DNA from: Streptomyces clavuligerus
GTDB taxonomy: Bacteria > Actinomycetota > Actinomycetes > Streptomycetales > Streptomycetaceae
Reading direction: 5' to 3'
Assembly (NCBI RefSeq): GCF_005519465.1
Contig: NZ_CP027858.1
Location: forward strand, 6,373,001-6,437,000
Length of the DNA: 64,000 nt
Part shown: positions 54,215-62,515 of the stretch, piece by piece
Layout: every line of letters begins with the position of its first letter
Position numbering within the stretch: position 1 is the stretch's first letter
The notes under the pieces: model-generated
What the model saw: the letters and a program-made list of their open reading frames with translations, nothing else
What the model was told of the DNA's origin: nothing
Database searches by the model: none
Translations under genes and position numbers: made by a program

Positions 54215-54233
54215 TGTTCCGGCAGCCGGAACA
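54215..54233. promoter_or_regulatory. Perfect 19-bp palindrome, likely operator
   Basis: TGTTCCGGC-a-GCCGGAACA, 9-bp arms with a single-base centre. It lies between the divergent exporter operon and aminotransferase gene (gap 54014-54495) and is related to 49585-49603. No gene is seen in this 482-bp gap. Confidence 0.65.
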
Positions 54234-54495
54234 CGGCTTCTCAGCGCTCCGCGCGGGGGGTTACAACCGAGGCTCGGGCCTTGCCCCGACCGGCCCGGGT
54301 CACGGCCGGGCCGGGCCGATCCGCGGTCCGGTCCGGCCCGCCGTCCGGCCCCGGCCCGGTCCGCCCGGGAGGGGCGGGGGGCGACCGCCCCGTTCCGCAC
54401 CCAGACCCGTCCGGCTTTGTCCAGCTTTACCCGGTCGCTCGGTATGACCACCGGCCGGACGGGCCGACCCGCCGTACCAGGAGAGGACGTTCCGG

Positions 54496-55767
54496 ATGTC
54501 GCCCGACGCCGCACGCGGGACAGCCCGCGACGCGCTCACCGCCCTGCGCCGGCACTTCTCGCCCCGGCTGGCGCTCGTCTACGGAATGAACGGCTCCGGT
54601 GCCGTGGAGGCGGACGGCCGGGGAGCCCGGGTCCGGCTCTCCGACGGCCGCAGCGCCCTCGACTTCGGCAGCTACGCCGTCACCCTGCTCGGACAGCGCC
54701 ACCCCGCCGTCCTCGACGCGGTGCGCGCCGGGCTCGACACGATGCCGGTGTCCACCCGCGTCCTCGCCAACCCCACCACCGCCCGGCTCGCCGAGGCGTT
54801 GACGGAGTGGGCCGACCCCGGGCGGCTGACGAAGGTGTGGCTGGGGCTGAACGGCGGCGACGCCGTCGAGGCCGCGCTCAAACTCGCCCGCCTCGCCACC
54901 GGGCGCACCCTTGTCCTCGCCGTCGAGGGCGCCTACCACGGCAAGTCCCTCGGCGCGCTCGCCACGACCTGGAACCCCCGCTACCGCCGCTCGCTCGAAC
55001 CGCTGCTCGGCGGTGTCGTGCATATCCCGGCCGACCCCGCCGCGATCGCCGGGGCCTTCGCGGCCTGCGTGTTCGCGGCCGTCATCGTTGAACCCGTCCA
55101 GGGCGAGGGCGGAGTACGGCCGCTGGACCCCGGCTTTCTGCGGACGCTCGCGCGCACCGCCCACGAGCACGGGGCCTTCCTGGTCGCGGACGAGATCCAG
55201 ACCGGACTGCGCCGCTGCGGGCCCCGGCTGCTCAGCACCGACCTGGACCTGCGGCCCGACGCCGTACTCCTCGGCAAGGCCCTCGGCGGGGGAGTGCAGC
55301 CGCTCTCCGCGCTGGTCGCCACCCCGGAGTTCTACGCGCCGCTGTCCGCCGACCCGTTCGTGCACTCCTCGACCTTCTCCGGATACCCACTGGGTGCGGC
55401 GGCGGCACTCGCGGCGCTCGCGGCGGTGGAGGAACTCGCCCCGCGTGGCGAGCGGCTGGCGTCCGCGCTCGGCGCCGGTCTGGCGCGTCTCGCCCGGCGG
55501 CACCCCGCCCTGATCACGGAGGTACGCGGCCGGGGGCTCCTGTGGGGTGTCGAGTTCACCGGCCCCGCTGTCGCCGGGGACGTCCTCACCGGGCTGGGAC
55601 GGCACGGTCTGCTGGTCTCCCCCTGCCTGGGGCGGCCGGAGGTGCTGCGGCTGCTGCCGCCGCTGGTCGCCGATGACGCGGACGTGGCGGAGGCGCTCGA
55701 CATCCTCGACACCGTGTGCGCGGCGGTGCCCGACGCGTTCCGCCACCCGGCGATGACGCTGCCCTGA
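54496..55767 (+). CDS. Class III PLP-dependent aminotransferase
   Basis: A 423-residue enzyme of the acetylornithine/omega-amino-acid type. Motifs: GGDAVEAALKLAR (substrate/PLP loop), EGAYHGKSLGALA, VEPVQGEGGVRPL, Asp232 in VADEIQTGL (pyridine nitrogen) and the Schiff-base Lys261 in LLGKALGGGV. Such enzymes transfer amino groups to aldehydes or keto acids. Together with the thioester-reductase-like SDR it could turn an acyl aldehyde into an amine, which is an inference. ATG 54496 has AGGAGAGGA upstream. Confidence 0.92.
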   Translation: MSPDAARGTARDALTALRRHFSPRLALVYGMNGSGAVEADGRGARVRLSDGRSALDFGSYAVTLLGQRHPAVLDAVRAGLDTMPVSTRVLANPTTARLAEALTEWADPGRLTKVWLGLNGGDAVEAALKLARLATGRTLVLAVEGAYHGKSLGALATTWNPRYRRSLEPLLGGVVHIPADPAAIAGAFAACVFAAVIVEPVQGEGGVRPLDPGFLRTLARTAHEHGAFLVADEIQTGLRRCGPRLLSTDLDLRPDAVLLGKALGGGVQPLSALVATPEFYAPLSADPFVHSSTFSGYPLGAAAALAALAAVEELAPRGERLASALGAGLARLARRHPALITEVRGRGLLWGVEFTGPAVAGDVLTGLGRHGLLVSPCLGRPEVLRLLPPLVADDADVAEALDILDTVCAAVPDAFRHPAMTLP

Positions 55768-55850
55768 GCCGTTCTCCCGCTGCGGTCCGGCGGCCGGGAG
55801 CCATCGCGCCTCCGCGCACCGGGCTGCCGCACGCGGAGCGCACCGCCCCA

Positions 55851-55994
55851 TGCACCGAGCAATATCCGAGCATGAGCCGGAGTGCACCGAGTCCATGCAG
55901 GGAGGCAATAGGGAGGCAATACCGGATCGCCACCGCACCGAGGAGCGTGAATGCACCGAGGAACACCCGCCGTCCGTACCGGGAGTGCACCGAC
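55851..55994. repeat. Scattered TGCACCGAG repeats and an 11-bp tandem pair
   Basis: TGCACCGAG occurs at 55851-55859, 55883-55891 and 55952-55960, with TGCACCGAC at 55986-55994. GGGAGGCAATA is tandemly duplicated at 55900-55921. They lie in the 442-bp gap 55768-56209 upstream of the methyltransferase, in which no gene is seen. Confidence 0.75.
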
Positions 55995-56209
55995 CGCCCG
56001 TACCGCTCGTACTGCCTGTATGCCCGTACCGGGACGCGCGCACGGTCGTGCCCCGCCCCCGATCCGCGCCGGCCGTTCCCCGGCGCCCCGATGCCGTCAT
56101 GTCCCAGGGCGCTGTCCCGATCAGCGCCGACCGCCCCGCCGAGGAGCACCGCTGTGCCGAACCTCCGAACCGTCGTGGTCCCCGCCGCCCTCCCGAGCGG
56201 GCGCCCCCG

Positions 56210-57169
56210 GTGACCGCCGGAGCCACCGCCCGGCCGGGCCCGCAGGACCCGCCCGACCAGCACACCGCCCAGTACCGCTACCACCGGGACCTGTTCCCCG
56301 CGCTGCACGACTGGGAGAACACCCGACGGGCCATCGTCGGCTTCACCGGGCAGGACAGCCCCGAGGGACTGCTCGGCCTGGACCAGATGGGCCACTTCGG
56401 GCCCCAGGGCTGCGATCTCGTCGCCGACACCGTCGCCGCCGCCCTGCGCGGGCCACGCCCGGACCCGGACGGCGCCCCGGAGGGCGGGGCCGGCGGCGCT
56501 GCCGCCGCGACGGTCGACCTGTGCGAGCTGGGCAGCGGATTCGGCGGCTCCCTGCGCCATACGGTGGACCGGCTCACCGCCCGGGGGGTCGCCGTGCGCC
56601 GCGCCCACGGCGTCGACCTCGTCGCCGAGCACTGCGCGGTGAGCCGGCGTATCAGCGGTTCACAGGGCCGCGGGAACGTGACCGAGATCTGCGCCGACGC
56701 CACCGCCGTCCCCCTCCCGGACACCTCGCTCGACGTGGTGACGGTGACGGGGTCGATGCCGCACTTCCCCGAACCGGGCGCGGTCCTGCGCGAGGCCGCG
56801 CGGCTGCTGCGGCCCGGCGGGCTGCTCGTCCTCACCGAGGAGGTGAGCCTCAGCCCCGGCGCCGGGGCCCCGTCCCCCGCGTTCCGGGCGACCCATCCGG
56901 AGGGGGTCTTCTTCGTCACCCGCCTCGCCGACCGGCTCCGCCAGCTCGACCGGGCCGGTCTCACCGATGTGGTGCGGCGGGATCTGACCGCATGGGCCCC
57001 GGCGCTGCTCGCCGAACGGCTCAAGGTGGTGCGGATCTTCCGCGGCAGCGTCGCCGCGATCTACGGGACCGCGTCGGCGGACCGTATCCGCGACACGCTC
57101 ACGGCGGCCCGCCAGGAGTATCTGGCGGGGCGGCTGCTGCCCGCCCTGATCACGGCGCGGCGCCGTTGA
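56210..57169 (+). CDS. SAM-dependent methyltransferase (class I)
   Basis: About 319 residues from GTG 56210, the likeliest start, but no clear ribosome-binding site supports it; ATG 56099 and ATG 55850 are in frame upstream. Family motif I is DLCELGSGFGGSLRH, acidic loop II follows as AHGVDLVAEHC, then ICADATAVPLPDTSLDVVTVTGSMPHF (motif II/III) and EAARLLRPGGLLVLTEE. These match ubiE/Methyltransf_11 enzymes acting on small molecules. An N-terminal segment (QYRYHRDLFPALHDWENTRRAIVGF) precedes the fold and could bind substrate. Same strand as the aminotransferase. Confidence 0.85.
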   Translation: MTAGATARPGPQDPPDQHTAQYRYHRDLFPALHDWENTRRAIVGFTGQDSPEGLLGLDQMGHFGPQGCDLVADTVAAALRGPRPDPDGAPEGGAGGAAAATVDLCELGSGFGGSLRHTVDRLTARGVAVRRAHGVDLVAEHCAVSRRISGSQGRGNVTEICADATAVPLPDTSLDVVTVTGSMPHFPEPGAVLREAARLLRPGGLLVLTEEVSLSPGAGAPSPAFRATHPEGVFFVTRLADRLRQLDRAGLTDVVRRDLTAWAPALLAERLKVVRIFRGSVAAIYGTASADRIRDTLTAARQEYLAGRLLPALITARRR

Positions 57170-57282
57170 GCCACCGGTGCCGCACCGCACCGGGCCCACC
57201 GCGCCGGGGCCCACCGCCCCGGGGACCAGAGCCGCGGGGACCACGGGCCACCGCCCCACTGCCCCGGGGACCACCGCCCACC

Positions 57283-57380
57283 GCACCGGGGACCACGGGC
57301 CCACCGCACCGAGGACCACCGCACCGGGGACCACGGGCCCACCGCACCGAGGACCACCGCACCGGGGACCACGGGCCACC
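57283..57380. repeat. 38-bp minisatellite between methyltransferase and IclR genes
   Basis: Units 57283-57320 and 57321-57358 are identical and a third partial unit follows at 57359-57380. Degenerate CACCG/CCACGG repeats extend back to about 57180. The array fills the space between two convergent genes. Confidence 0.9.
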
Positions 57381-57403
57381 GGCGCGGGGCCATGGGCGCG
57401 GGG

Positions 57404-58126
57404 TCATGGGCGCGGCACGGGCCCATGGGCGTTCCGCAGTGCCCGGGAGACCGCCGCGCACGCGGCCCGCAGATACGAGGCGGCCGTGACCACCTGCATC
57501 CGGCCCTCCGGGGCGGCGACCGCGAGGGCCCCGGCGGCCGTGCCCGACGCGGCGAGGACGGGCGCGGCGACCCCGACGGTCCCCGGGCCCCGGACGGCCG
57601 CGATCCCCCGCTGCCGCACCCGGTCCGTCTCCCCGCCGTTCCCTTCGGCGTCCGGGTGGGGCGGGGTCCCGGCCCCGCCGAACGCGCGGAAGACCCGCGT
57701 GGCCGCCTGCGCCGAGGCCCGGCGCTCCTCGGCGCGGAGCCCGCCGCCGGTGCCGTGGGCGCGCCGCACCGCGTCCACCAGCGCCGCGTCGGGGCCGAGG
57801 GAGCCGGAGATGAACACGAAGGCGCTGCCCCGGGTGAGGTGGTGCAGTTTCTCCGCATAAGGGAATGCCAGATCGCGGAATTTGATCTGTCCGGGCACCC
57901 GGGCGCCCAGCACAAAGAGGGCGACGCCCAGTCTGATTCCTTTCTCGCCCCGTTCCAGCAGACCTTCGGTGACGAGTTCCGCGACGAGCCGGTGGGCGGT
58001 CGCCTTGGGCAGCTCGGCTCTCCGCGCTATTTCGGAGAGGGGCAGTTCTGATTCTCCCGGGCCGAAACAACGCAGGATGCACAGTCCGCGGGCCAGCATG
58101 GAACGAGAGGGTTTCTGGGCGGACAA
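57404..58126 (-). CDS. IclR-family transcriptional regulator
   Basis: A 240-residue regulator. The N-terminal winged helix (about 8-70) shows RGLCILRCF...LPLSEIARRAELPKATAHRLVAELVTEGLLERGEKG; the C-terminal IclR ligand domain runs from about 85 to 230 (HHLTRGSAFVFISG, VRQRGIAAVRG, GVAAPVLAASGTAAGALAVAAP). TTG 58126 is chosen because GGAGG lies 7 nt upstream; a GTG at 58162 has none. It is divergent from the radical SAM operon and is the natural candidate for its regulator. Confidence 0.88.
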   Translation of the reverse strand: MSAQKPSRSMLARGLCILRCFGPGESELPLSEIARRAELPKATAHRLVAELVTEGLLERGEKGIRLGVALFVLGARVPGQIKFRDLAFPYAEKLHHLTRGSAFVFISGSLGPDAALVDAVRRAHGTGGGLRAEERRASAQAATRVFRAFGGAGTPPHPDAEGNGGETDRVRQRGIAAVRGPGTVGVAAPVLAASGTAAGALAVAAPEGRMQVVTAASYLRAACAAVSRALRNAHGPVPRP

Positions 58127-58376
58127 GGTTTTTCCTCCGATTCCCCAGCGAGTGAGGGACACTCACGCACCTTGCTCGACCACCTGTATGACCTGCGTCA
58201 ACGCTGGCTGTGACCGGTTCGGTGCGAGGGCGCCGCCCGGCGGTTCCCACCTGGCGAAAGGTCAGGGCCCGCAGGGATCAACCGCTTTCGTAGGAATAAG
58301 TGTTCGAATTACGATGCTTTTCGATCTCTGTCCGGACGGCCGCAGAGAACCGGCATCGGCTTGAAACAGTAGACGG

Positions 58377-58408
58377 CGGCCCGTGATTCCCCTCAGAGTT
58401 ACGGGCCG
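58377..58408. promoter_or_regulatory. Inverted repeat in the IclR / radical SAM divergent region
   Basis: CGGCCCGT (58377-58384) and ACGGGCCG (58401-58408), perfect 8-bp arms, 16-bp spacer, 62 bp before the radical SAM start. It could be an IclR operator or a leader hairpin. The 344-bp gap 58127-58470 holds no convincing gene. Confidence 0.45.
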
Positions 58409-58457
58409 GTATCTATAACTTCTTCTAGGGAACATGGACGTCCTCTCGGGGGCCTAG

Positions 58458-58463
58458 TACGGT
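58458..58463 (+). promoter_or_regulatory. Likely -10 box of a leaderless transcript for the radical SAM operon
   Basis: TACGGT, 7 nt before GTG 58471, without a ribosome-binding site. Confidence 0.5.
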
Positions 58464-58470
58464 CACGATT

Positions 58471-60075
58471 GTGATCGATACGAAGTCACCGCGGAGAAAC
58501 GGGACCACGGTGGTCCTGGCGACACCTCCACCGGTCACCCATCGCACCGCGGAGGAGAATCTCGGACTCGGCTATCTGGCGGCATTCCTGCGACAGGCGG
58601 GCCATGAGGTCGTCGTCATCGACGGCTGGCTCGAAGGGATCGACGTACCGACCCTGGCCCGCCGCATCATGGACATCCGGCCCGGGATGGTGGGATTCGC
58701 CTGCTACCGGAGCAACATGGAGCGCGCCATCGAGACGATGGGGCGGCTGAGCGAGGCGGGCCTGGAGATCCTGACCGTGGCGGGCGGCTACGGCCCCACC
58801 TTCCACACCAACGACTTCCTGGAGGCGGGCTTCTCCGCCGTGGTCCGGGGCGAGGGCGAGGTGCCGCTGCGCATGCTGGCCGACCATCTGCGGGACGGGA
58901 CACCCGCGCTCGACGAGATCCCGGGCATCAGCCACCGCCGCCCCGACGGCACCGTCCGGCACAGCCCGGTCCCCGCGCCCAAGCTCGCCCTCGACCAGCT
59001 TCCCCACCCCTCCCGCGACACCCTGCACCTCACCCTCGCCCGCCGCAGCATGGTCCATGTCCAGACCGCCCGCGGCTGTCAGGCGTCCTGCACCTTCTGC
59101 TCGATCGTCGCCTTCGAACGGGTGGGCGGCGGCGCGACCTGGCGCCAGCGCTCCGTCACCGACGTGGTCGACGAACTGGAGGCCCTGTGGGGACGGGGCG
59201 CCACCCACGTCAAAGTGATCGACGACTCGCTGATCGAACCACCGAGGGACGCCCGCTGGTGCACCGAGCTGGCCGACGAGATCGCCCACCGGGGCATCAA
59301 ACCGCGGATGCGCGGCTCCATACGCGCCGACCGGGTGACCGAAGAGGTGGTCGGCGAACTGGCACGGGCCGGGTTCTTCTCCTTCTCCTGCGGCATCGAG
59401 AACTTCGCCCAGTCGGCGCTGCGCCGCATGGCCAAGCGCGCGGACGTCGCACAGAACAGACGTGCCCTGGACATCTTCCGCACCCACGGCATCTATGTGC
59501 AGGCCGGGCACATCCTCTTCGACGACAAGACCTCGCTGGAGGAGCTGGAGGAGAACTACACGGGAATGCGCGCGTACTCCTGGACCGTCTCGAAGGGGAT
59601 CTTCACCGAGATGTACGCGGCGGCCGGCACCAACTTCACCCGCCGGCTGGAGCGGCAGGGCGTCCTCCAGATCGACCGGGACCACCTCGGGAACACCCGC
59701 TACGACGTCCTGGAGGAGCGGGTCCGCCCGCTCTACCGGGGACTGAAGCAGTGGCACAAGGCGCACTCGGCCATCTACGACAAGGCCATCGACCCGCTGT
59801 CGGCGCCCAAGGCCCTGGACGCGGGCGAGCTGGCCCTGATGCACGGCTTCGCCAAGGAGCTGCGCGGGACCGACCTCGACTTCTTCCGCTCACTGCTGGA
59901 CCTGGCCGCCGGACCCTGCTCCACGGCGGCCCTCGACGGAGCCGTGCAGGAGCTGATACGGGCCGAACTCGCCGGTACCGCCGACTGGTACCGCGATCTC
60001 GACGCCCGGGTGGACCTGGGCTATCGCGAGGTCGGACTGGTCTACGACGCGGACGCGAACCCGTTTCTCTGCTGA
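58471..60075 (+). CDS. B12-binding radical SAM enzyme
   Basis: A 534-residue enzyme. The N-terminal part (about 13-150) is a cobalamin-binding Rossmann domain as in B12-dependent radical SAM methylases (ATPPP...NLGLGYLAAFLRQAGHEVVVIDG, TVAGGYGPTFHTNDFLEAG, VVRGEGE). The radical SAM core follows with the 4Fe-4S motif GCQASCTFC (Cys203, Cys207, Cys210), DDSLIEPP and SCGIENFAQSALRRM. C-terminal residues 385-534 are an extra domain of unknown role. Family members methylate or rearrange unactivated carbons; the substrate is unknown. GTG 58471 follows TACGGT by 7 nt. First of four genes. Confidence 0.9.
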   Translation: MIDTKSPRRNGTTVVLATPPPVTHRTAEENLGLGYLAAFLRQAGHEVVVIDGWLEGIDVPTLARRIMDIRPGMVGFACYRSNMERAIETMGRLSEAGLEILTVAGGYGPTFHTNDFLEAGFSAVVRGEGEVPLRMLADHLRDGTPALDEIPGISHRRPDGTVRHSPVPAPKLALDQLPHPSRDTLHLTLARRSMVHVQTARGCQASCTFCSIVAFERVGGGATWRQRSVTDVVDELEALWGRGATHVKVIDDSLIEPPRDARWCTELADEIAHRGIKPRMRGSIRADRVTEEVVGELARAGFFSFSCGIENFAQSALRRMAKRADVAQNRRALDIFRTHGIYVQAGHILFDDKTSLEELEENYTGMRAYSWTVSKGIFTEMYAAAGTNFTRRLERQGVLQIDRDHLGNTRYDVLEERVRPLYRGLKQWHKAHSAIYDKAIDPLSAPKALDAGELALMHGFAKELRGTDLDFFRSLLDLAAGPCSTAALDGAVQELIRAELAGTADWYRDLDARVDLGYREVGLVYDADANPFLC

Positions 60076-60108
60076 TGCCCTCACACCGCTGACCCTCGAT
60101 CCGAGCCG

Positions 60109-60195
60109 ATGCTCATCCGAGCCGATCCCTGTCCGAGCAGATCCTGTTCCGCCGATCCTGTTTCGCTCACTGACCCCGCTGAAGGGACGCCATGA
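60109..60195 (+). other. Possible 28-residue peptide coding sequence (speculative)
   Basis: ATG 60109 opens a 28-codon frame with two Cys (PCPSRSC) whose TGA overlaps the ATG of the SPASM radical SAM gene (ATGA). This position would suit a coupled leader or precursor peptide. However, the frame lies in degenerate GATCC/GAGC repeats, has no good ribosome-binding site and no known leader motif, so it may be chance. Confidence 0.15.
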
Positions 60196-61454
60196 CCGCC
60201 GACCGCAGCAATCAGCCGGCCGCCGACTACCCCTGGACCCGGAAGTCCCTGCCCCTCTCGGTGATCAACCCCAAGGAGCACTTCGAAGGCCCGGTCGGGC
60301 CGATCGAGCACGAGGACGCCGACGAGTGCGAGATCGACATCAAGAACATCGGCTGGACCCTGGGCAACGACTGCCCCTACCGGTGCACCCACTGCTACTC
60401 CATGTCCGCACGGGAGAAGGGCATGGACTTCACGCCGGAGATGATCGACCGGATCGTCGGCCAGCTCGCCCTCAACGGTGTCGAGACGGTCAACCTCGGC
60501 GGCAATGAACCCCTGTTCACCAATGGCCCCAACCCCCGTGACACCCTCCTACCGCGGATCATCGACGGCCTGGTCGACGCGGGAATCATCGTCGGCCTCA
60601 CCACATCGGGCATCACCGGGCTGCACCTGGAGCGCGACCACAACGCGCAGTGGCGCCGCCTGAACGACCTGGACGTGAGCTTCGACTCCCCGTTCGAGGA
60701 CGAACACAACGCCAACCGCGGGGCGAAGATCTACAAACAGGCCATCCGCACCCTGGAACTGGCCAAGGAGTACGGCCTCGACCACACGATCATCATGTGC
60801 GGGATGAACTGGAACTTCACCATCCGCCATCTGGAGCGGCTGCTTGAGCTGGCCGTCGAGTACGACGCCCACATCAGGATCAACCCCATCAAGCCCGTTG
60901 AACCGGCCCACATGGACTCCCTGCTCCCCGCCGAGCAGTACTACGAGGGCTTCGCCTTCCTCATGGAGCACTGCTCCCCGGTGGACCTGGGCGAGCCGCC
61001 GATCGCCGCCGTCACCGACTACCAGAAGGCCAAGGGCTGCCCCTGCGGACGCACCTCGTTCCGTATCCACTCGATCACCCCCGACGGCCGGATACCGGTC
61101 TCGCCCTGCGTCTATCTGCACGACTACAAGGTCGGCGATCTGCGTGAGGACGATCTGTACGACATCATCCGGTCCCCGCAGTTCCGCTCCTTCCGGCGGC
61201 GCAACGCCAACCCCGACCTGCTGGCGGGCTGCGAGGGCTGCGGCATGCTCCAGCAGTGCCGGGGCGGCTGCGCGGGCCGCTCGTATCTGCACCACGCGCA
61301 CGAGACGGGGGAGCGCTCGCTCTTCGTCCGCGACCCCTACTGCCCGCGCGATGTCGCGCCCAAGTTCGAGTTCCCGCAGCGCCCCACCGTCCCCACCGAC
61401 CGGCGCCTCGTCCACATGGACTACCTGTGCACCTGGATCGGGAAACCCAAGTGA
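60192..61454 (+). CDS. Radical SAM/SPASM-domain enzyme
   Basis: A 420-residue enzyme. The radical SAM motif is NDCPYRCTHCY (Cys61, Cys65, Cys68), followed by NLGGNEPLF (the GGE-like loop), TTSGIT and LDVSFDSPFEDEHN. The SPASM C-terminus offers Cys283 and Cys285 (KGCPCG), then Cys347, Cys350, Cys356 and Cys360 (CEGCGMLQQCRGGC) and a final CPR, enough for two auxiliary 4Fe-4S clusters. SPASM enzymes modify peptides or oxidise small substrates. GAAGGGA precedes ATG 60192. Its stop overlaps the next gene's GTG (GTGA), and it follows the B12 enzyme by 116 bp. Confidence 0.92.
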   Translation: MTADRSNQPAADYPWTRKSLPLSVINPKEHFEGPVGPIEHEDADECEIDIKNIGWTLGNDCPYRCTHCYSMSAREKGMDFTPEMIDRIVGQLALNGVETVNLGGNEPLFTNGPNPRDTLLPRIIDGLVDAGIIVGLTTSGITGLHLERDHNAQWRRLNDLDVSFDSPFEDEHNANRGAKIYKQAIRTLELAKEYGLDHTIIMCGMNWNFTIRHLERLLELAVEYDAHIRINPIKPVEPAHMDSLLPAEQYYEGFAFLMEHCSPVDLGEPPIAAVTDYQKAKGCPCGRTSFRIHSITPDGRIPVSPCVYLHDYKVGDLREDDLYDIIRSPQFRSFRRRNANPDLLAGCEGCGMLQQCRGGCAGRSYLHHAHETGERSLFVRDPYCPRDVAPKFEFPQRPTVPTDRRLVHMDYLCTWIGKPK

Positions 61455-62515
61455 CGGCCGCGGTGCCGATGGGTGACGGCCTGCTCGACGGGGGGCTGGT
61501 CGGTGTCCTGCCCGGACATGTCGCCGACCGGCTGGCCGCCGCCTCCGGCACCGGAGGACTGCGCCAGGTTTCGGCGGCGTCCCGGAAGGAGCGCTCCCGC
61601 AACGCCTGGTTCCGCGGTGAACTGCGCGACGAGAAGGTCTTCGTCAAGCTGTACGCCGTCGCCGCGCGGGGGGCCGCCGAACGGCTGGTCGCCCGCGCGG
61701 TCCCGCCCGAGGTCACCACCCGTCTCCTGGGCGGCGGACGGGCGGCGGGCCTGGGGGAGTACGCCGTCTTCCGCTGGCAGCCGCTCACCCGGCTCCCCGT
61801 GGGGCTCCCCGAATCCGCGGTGGCGGCGGGGCGGCTGCTGGCGGCCGTCCACGACACCGTACTGCCGGAACCGGAACCGGAACCGGAACCGGAACCGGAA
61901 CGGGGAGGGGGACCGGAACGGGAGCGGGGACCATGGCCAGGACCGGGGCAGGAGGCGGGGCCCGAAGCCGATGACGGCCCCGGGGCCGCCCCGTACGGCG
62001 CGGGACGGAGGACGGCCGCCCTGCCCACCACCGAGGTGGGCGGGGCGGCGTTCGCCCGGCTCCTCGACGGGCTGGCCCGACAGGCCCCCGACCTCTTCGC
62101 CGAGGTACGCGACCGGCTCACAGGACCGAAGGCCACCGCCCTGGTCCGGGCCGCGGAGAAGGCGGGCGACGGCCCGCCGCCGGTCCTGCTGCACGGCGAC
62201 TTCTCCCTGCGCAACACCGCCCGGGACCGGACCGGGCGCCCGGTGGTCTTCGACTTCGAACGCGCGGAACACGGGCCGCCCGAGTACGACCTGCAACGCA
62301 TCTGGGGCGGTGACCTGGCCGCCATCCCCGGGGGCCAGGTCCTCTTCACCGCCGCCTACCGGGCGGCCCGTGCGGAGGACCCCGGCCCCCTGGACCGATC
62401 CCTGCTCGACTACGCGCGGCTCGCCTGCGCCATCACCACACTCACCGCCGCGCGCCGCACACAGGACACACAGTTCGAGTCGGAGGGGCGCAAGATCCTA
62501 GAGGGACTGACATGA
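61451..62515 (+). CDS. APH/choline-kinase-like phosphotransferase
   Basis: A 354-residue protein-kinase-fold phosphotransferase for small molecules. The catalytic loop is VLLHGDFSLRNTARD (H-G-D-x4-N) and the metal-binding Asp is in PVVFDFERAEHGPPEYDL. The N-lobe FRGELRDEKVFVKLYA supplies the ATP-binding Lys. Residues about 139-170 are a disordered insertion with (PE)6 encoded by a hexanucleotide repeat. The GTG overlaps the SPASM gene's stop, and its TGA overlaps the next ATG. Phosphorylation of a pathway intermediate is likely but the substrate is unknown. Confidence 0.85.
   Translation: MTAAVPMGDGLLDGGLVGVLPGHVADRLAAASGTGGLRQVSAASRKERSRNAWFRGELRDEKVFVKLYAVAARGAAERLVARAVPPEVTTRLLGGGRAAGLGEYAVFRWQPLTRLPVGLPESAVAAGRLLAAVHDTVLPEPEPEPEPEPERGGGPERERGPWPGPGQEAGPEADDGPGAAPYGAGRRTAALPTTEVGGAAFARLLDGLARQAPDLFAEVRDRLTGPKATALVRAAEKAGDGPPPVLLHGDFSLRNTARDRTGRPVVFDFERAEHGPPEYDLQRIWGGDLAAIPGGQVLFTAAYRAARAEDPGPLDRSLLDYARLACAITTLTAARRTQDTQFESEGRKILEGLT
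61865..61900. repeat. Hexanucleotide repeat (CCGGAA)6 inside the kinase gene
   Basis: Six perfect units encode Pro-Glu repeats in an unstructured loop between the N-lobe and the catalytic loop. Compare the (GCCGGA)6 in mutB. Confidence 0.9.

Noticed and set aside
57283..57380. CRISPR-like repeats
   Set aside because: Units are directly adjacent with no unique spacers, and no cas genes exist in the window.
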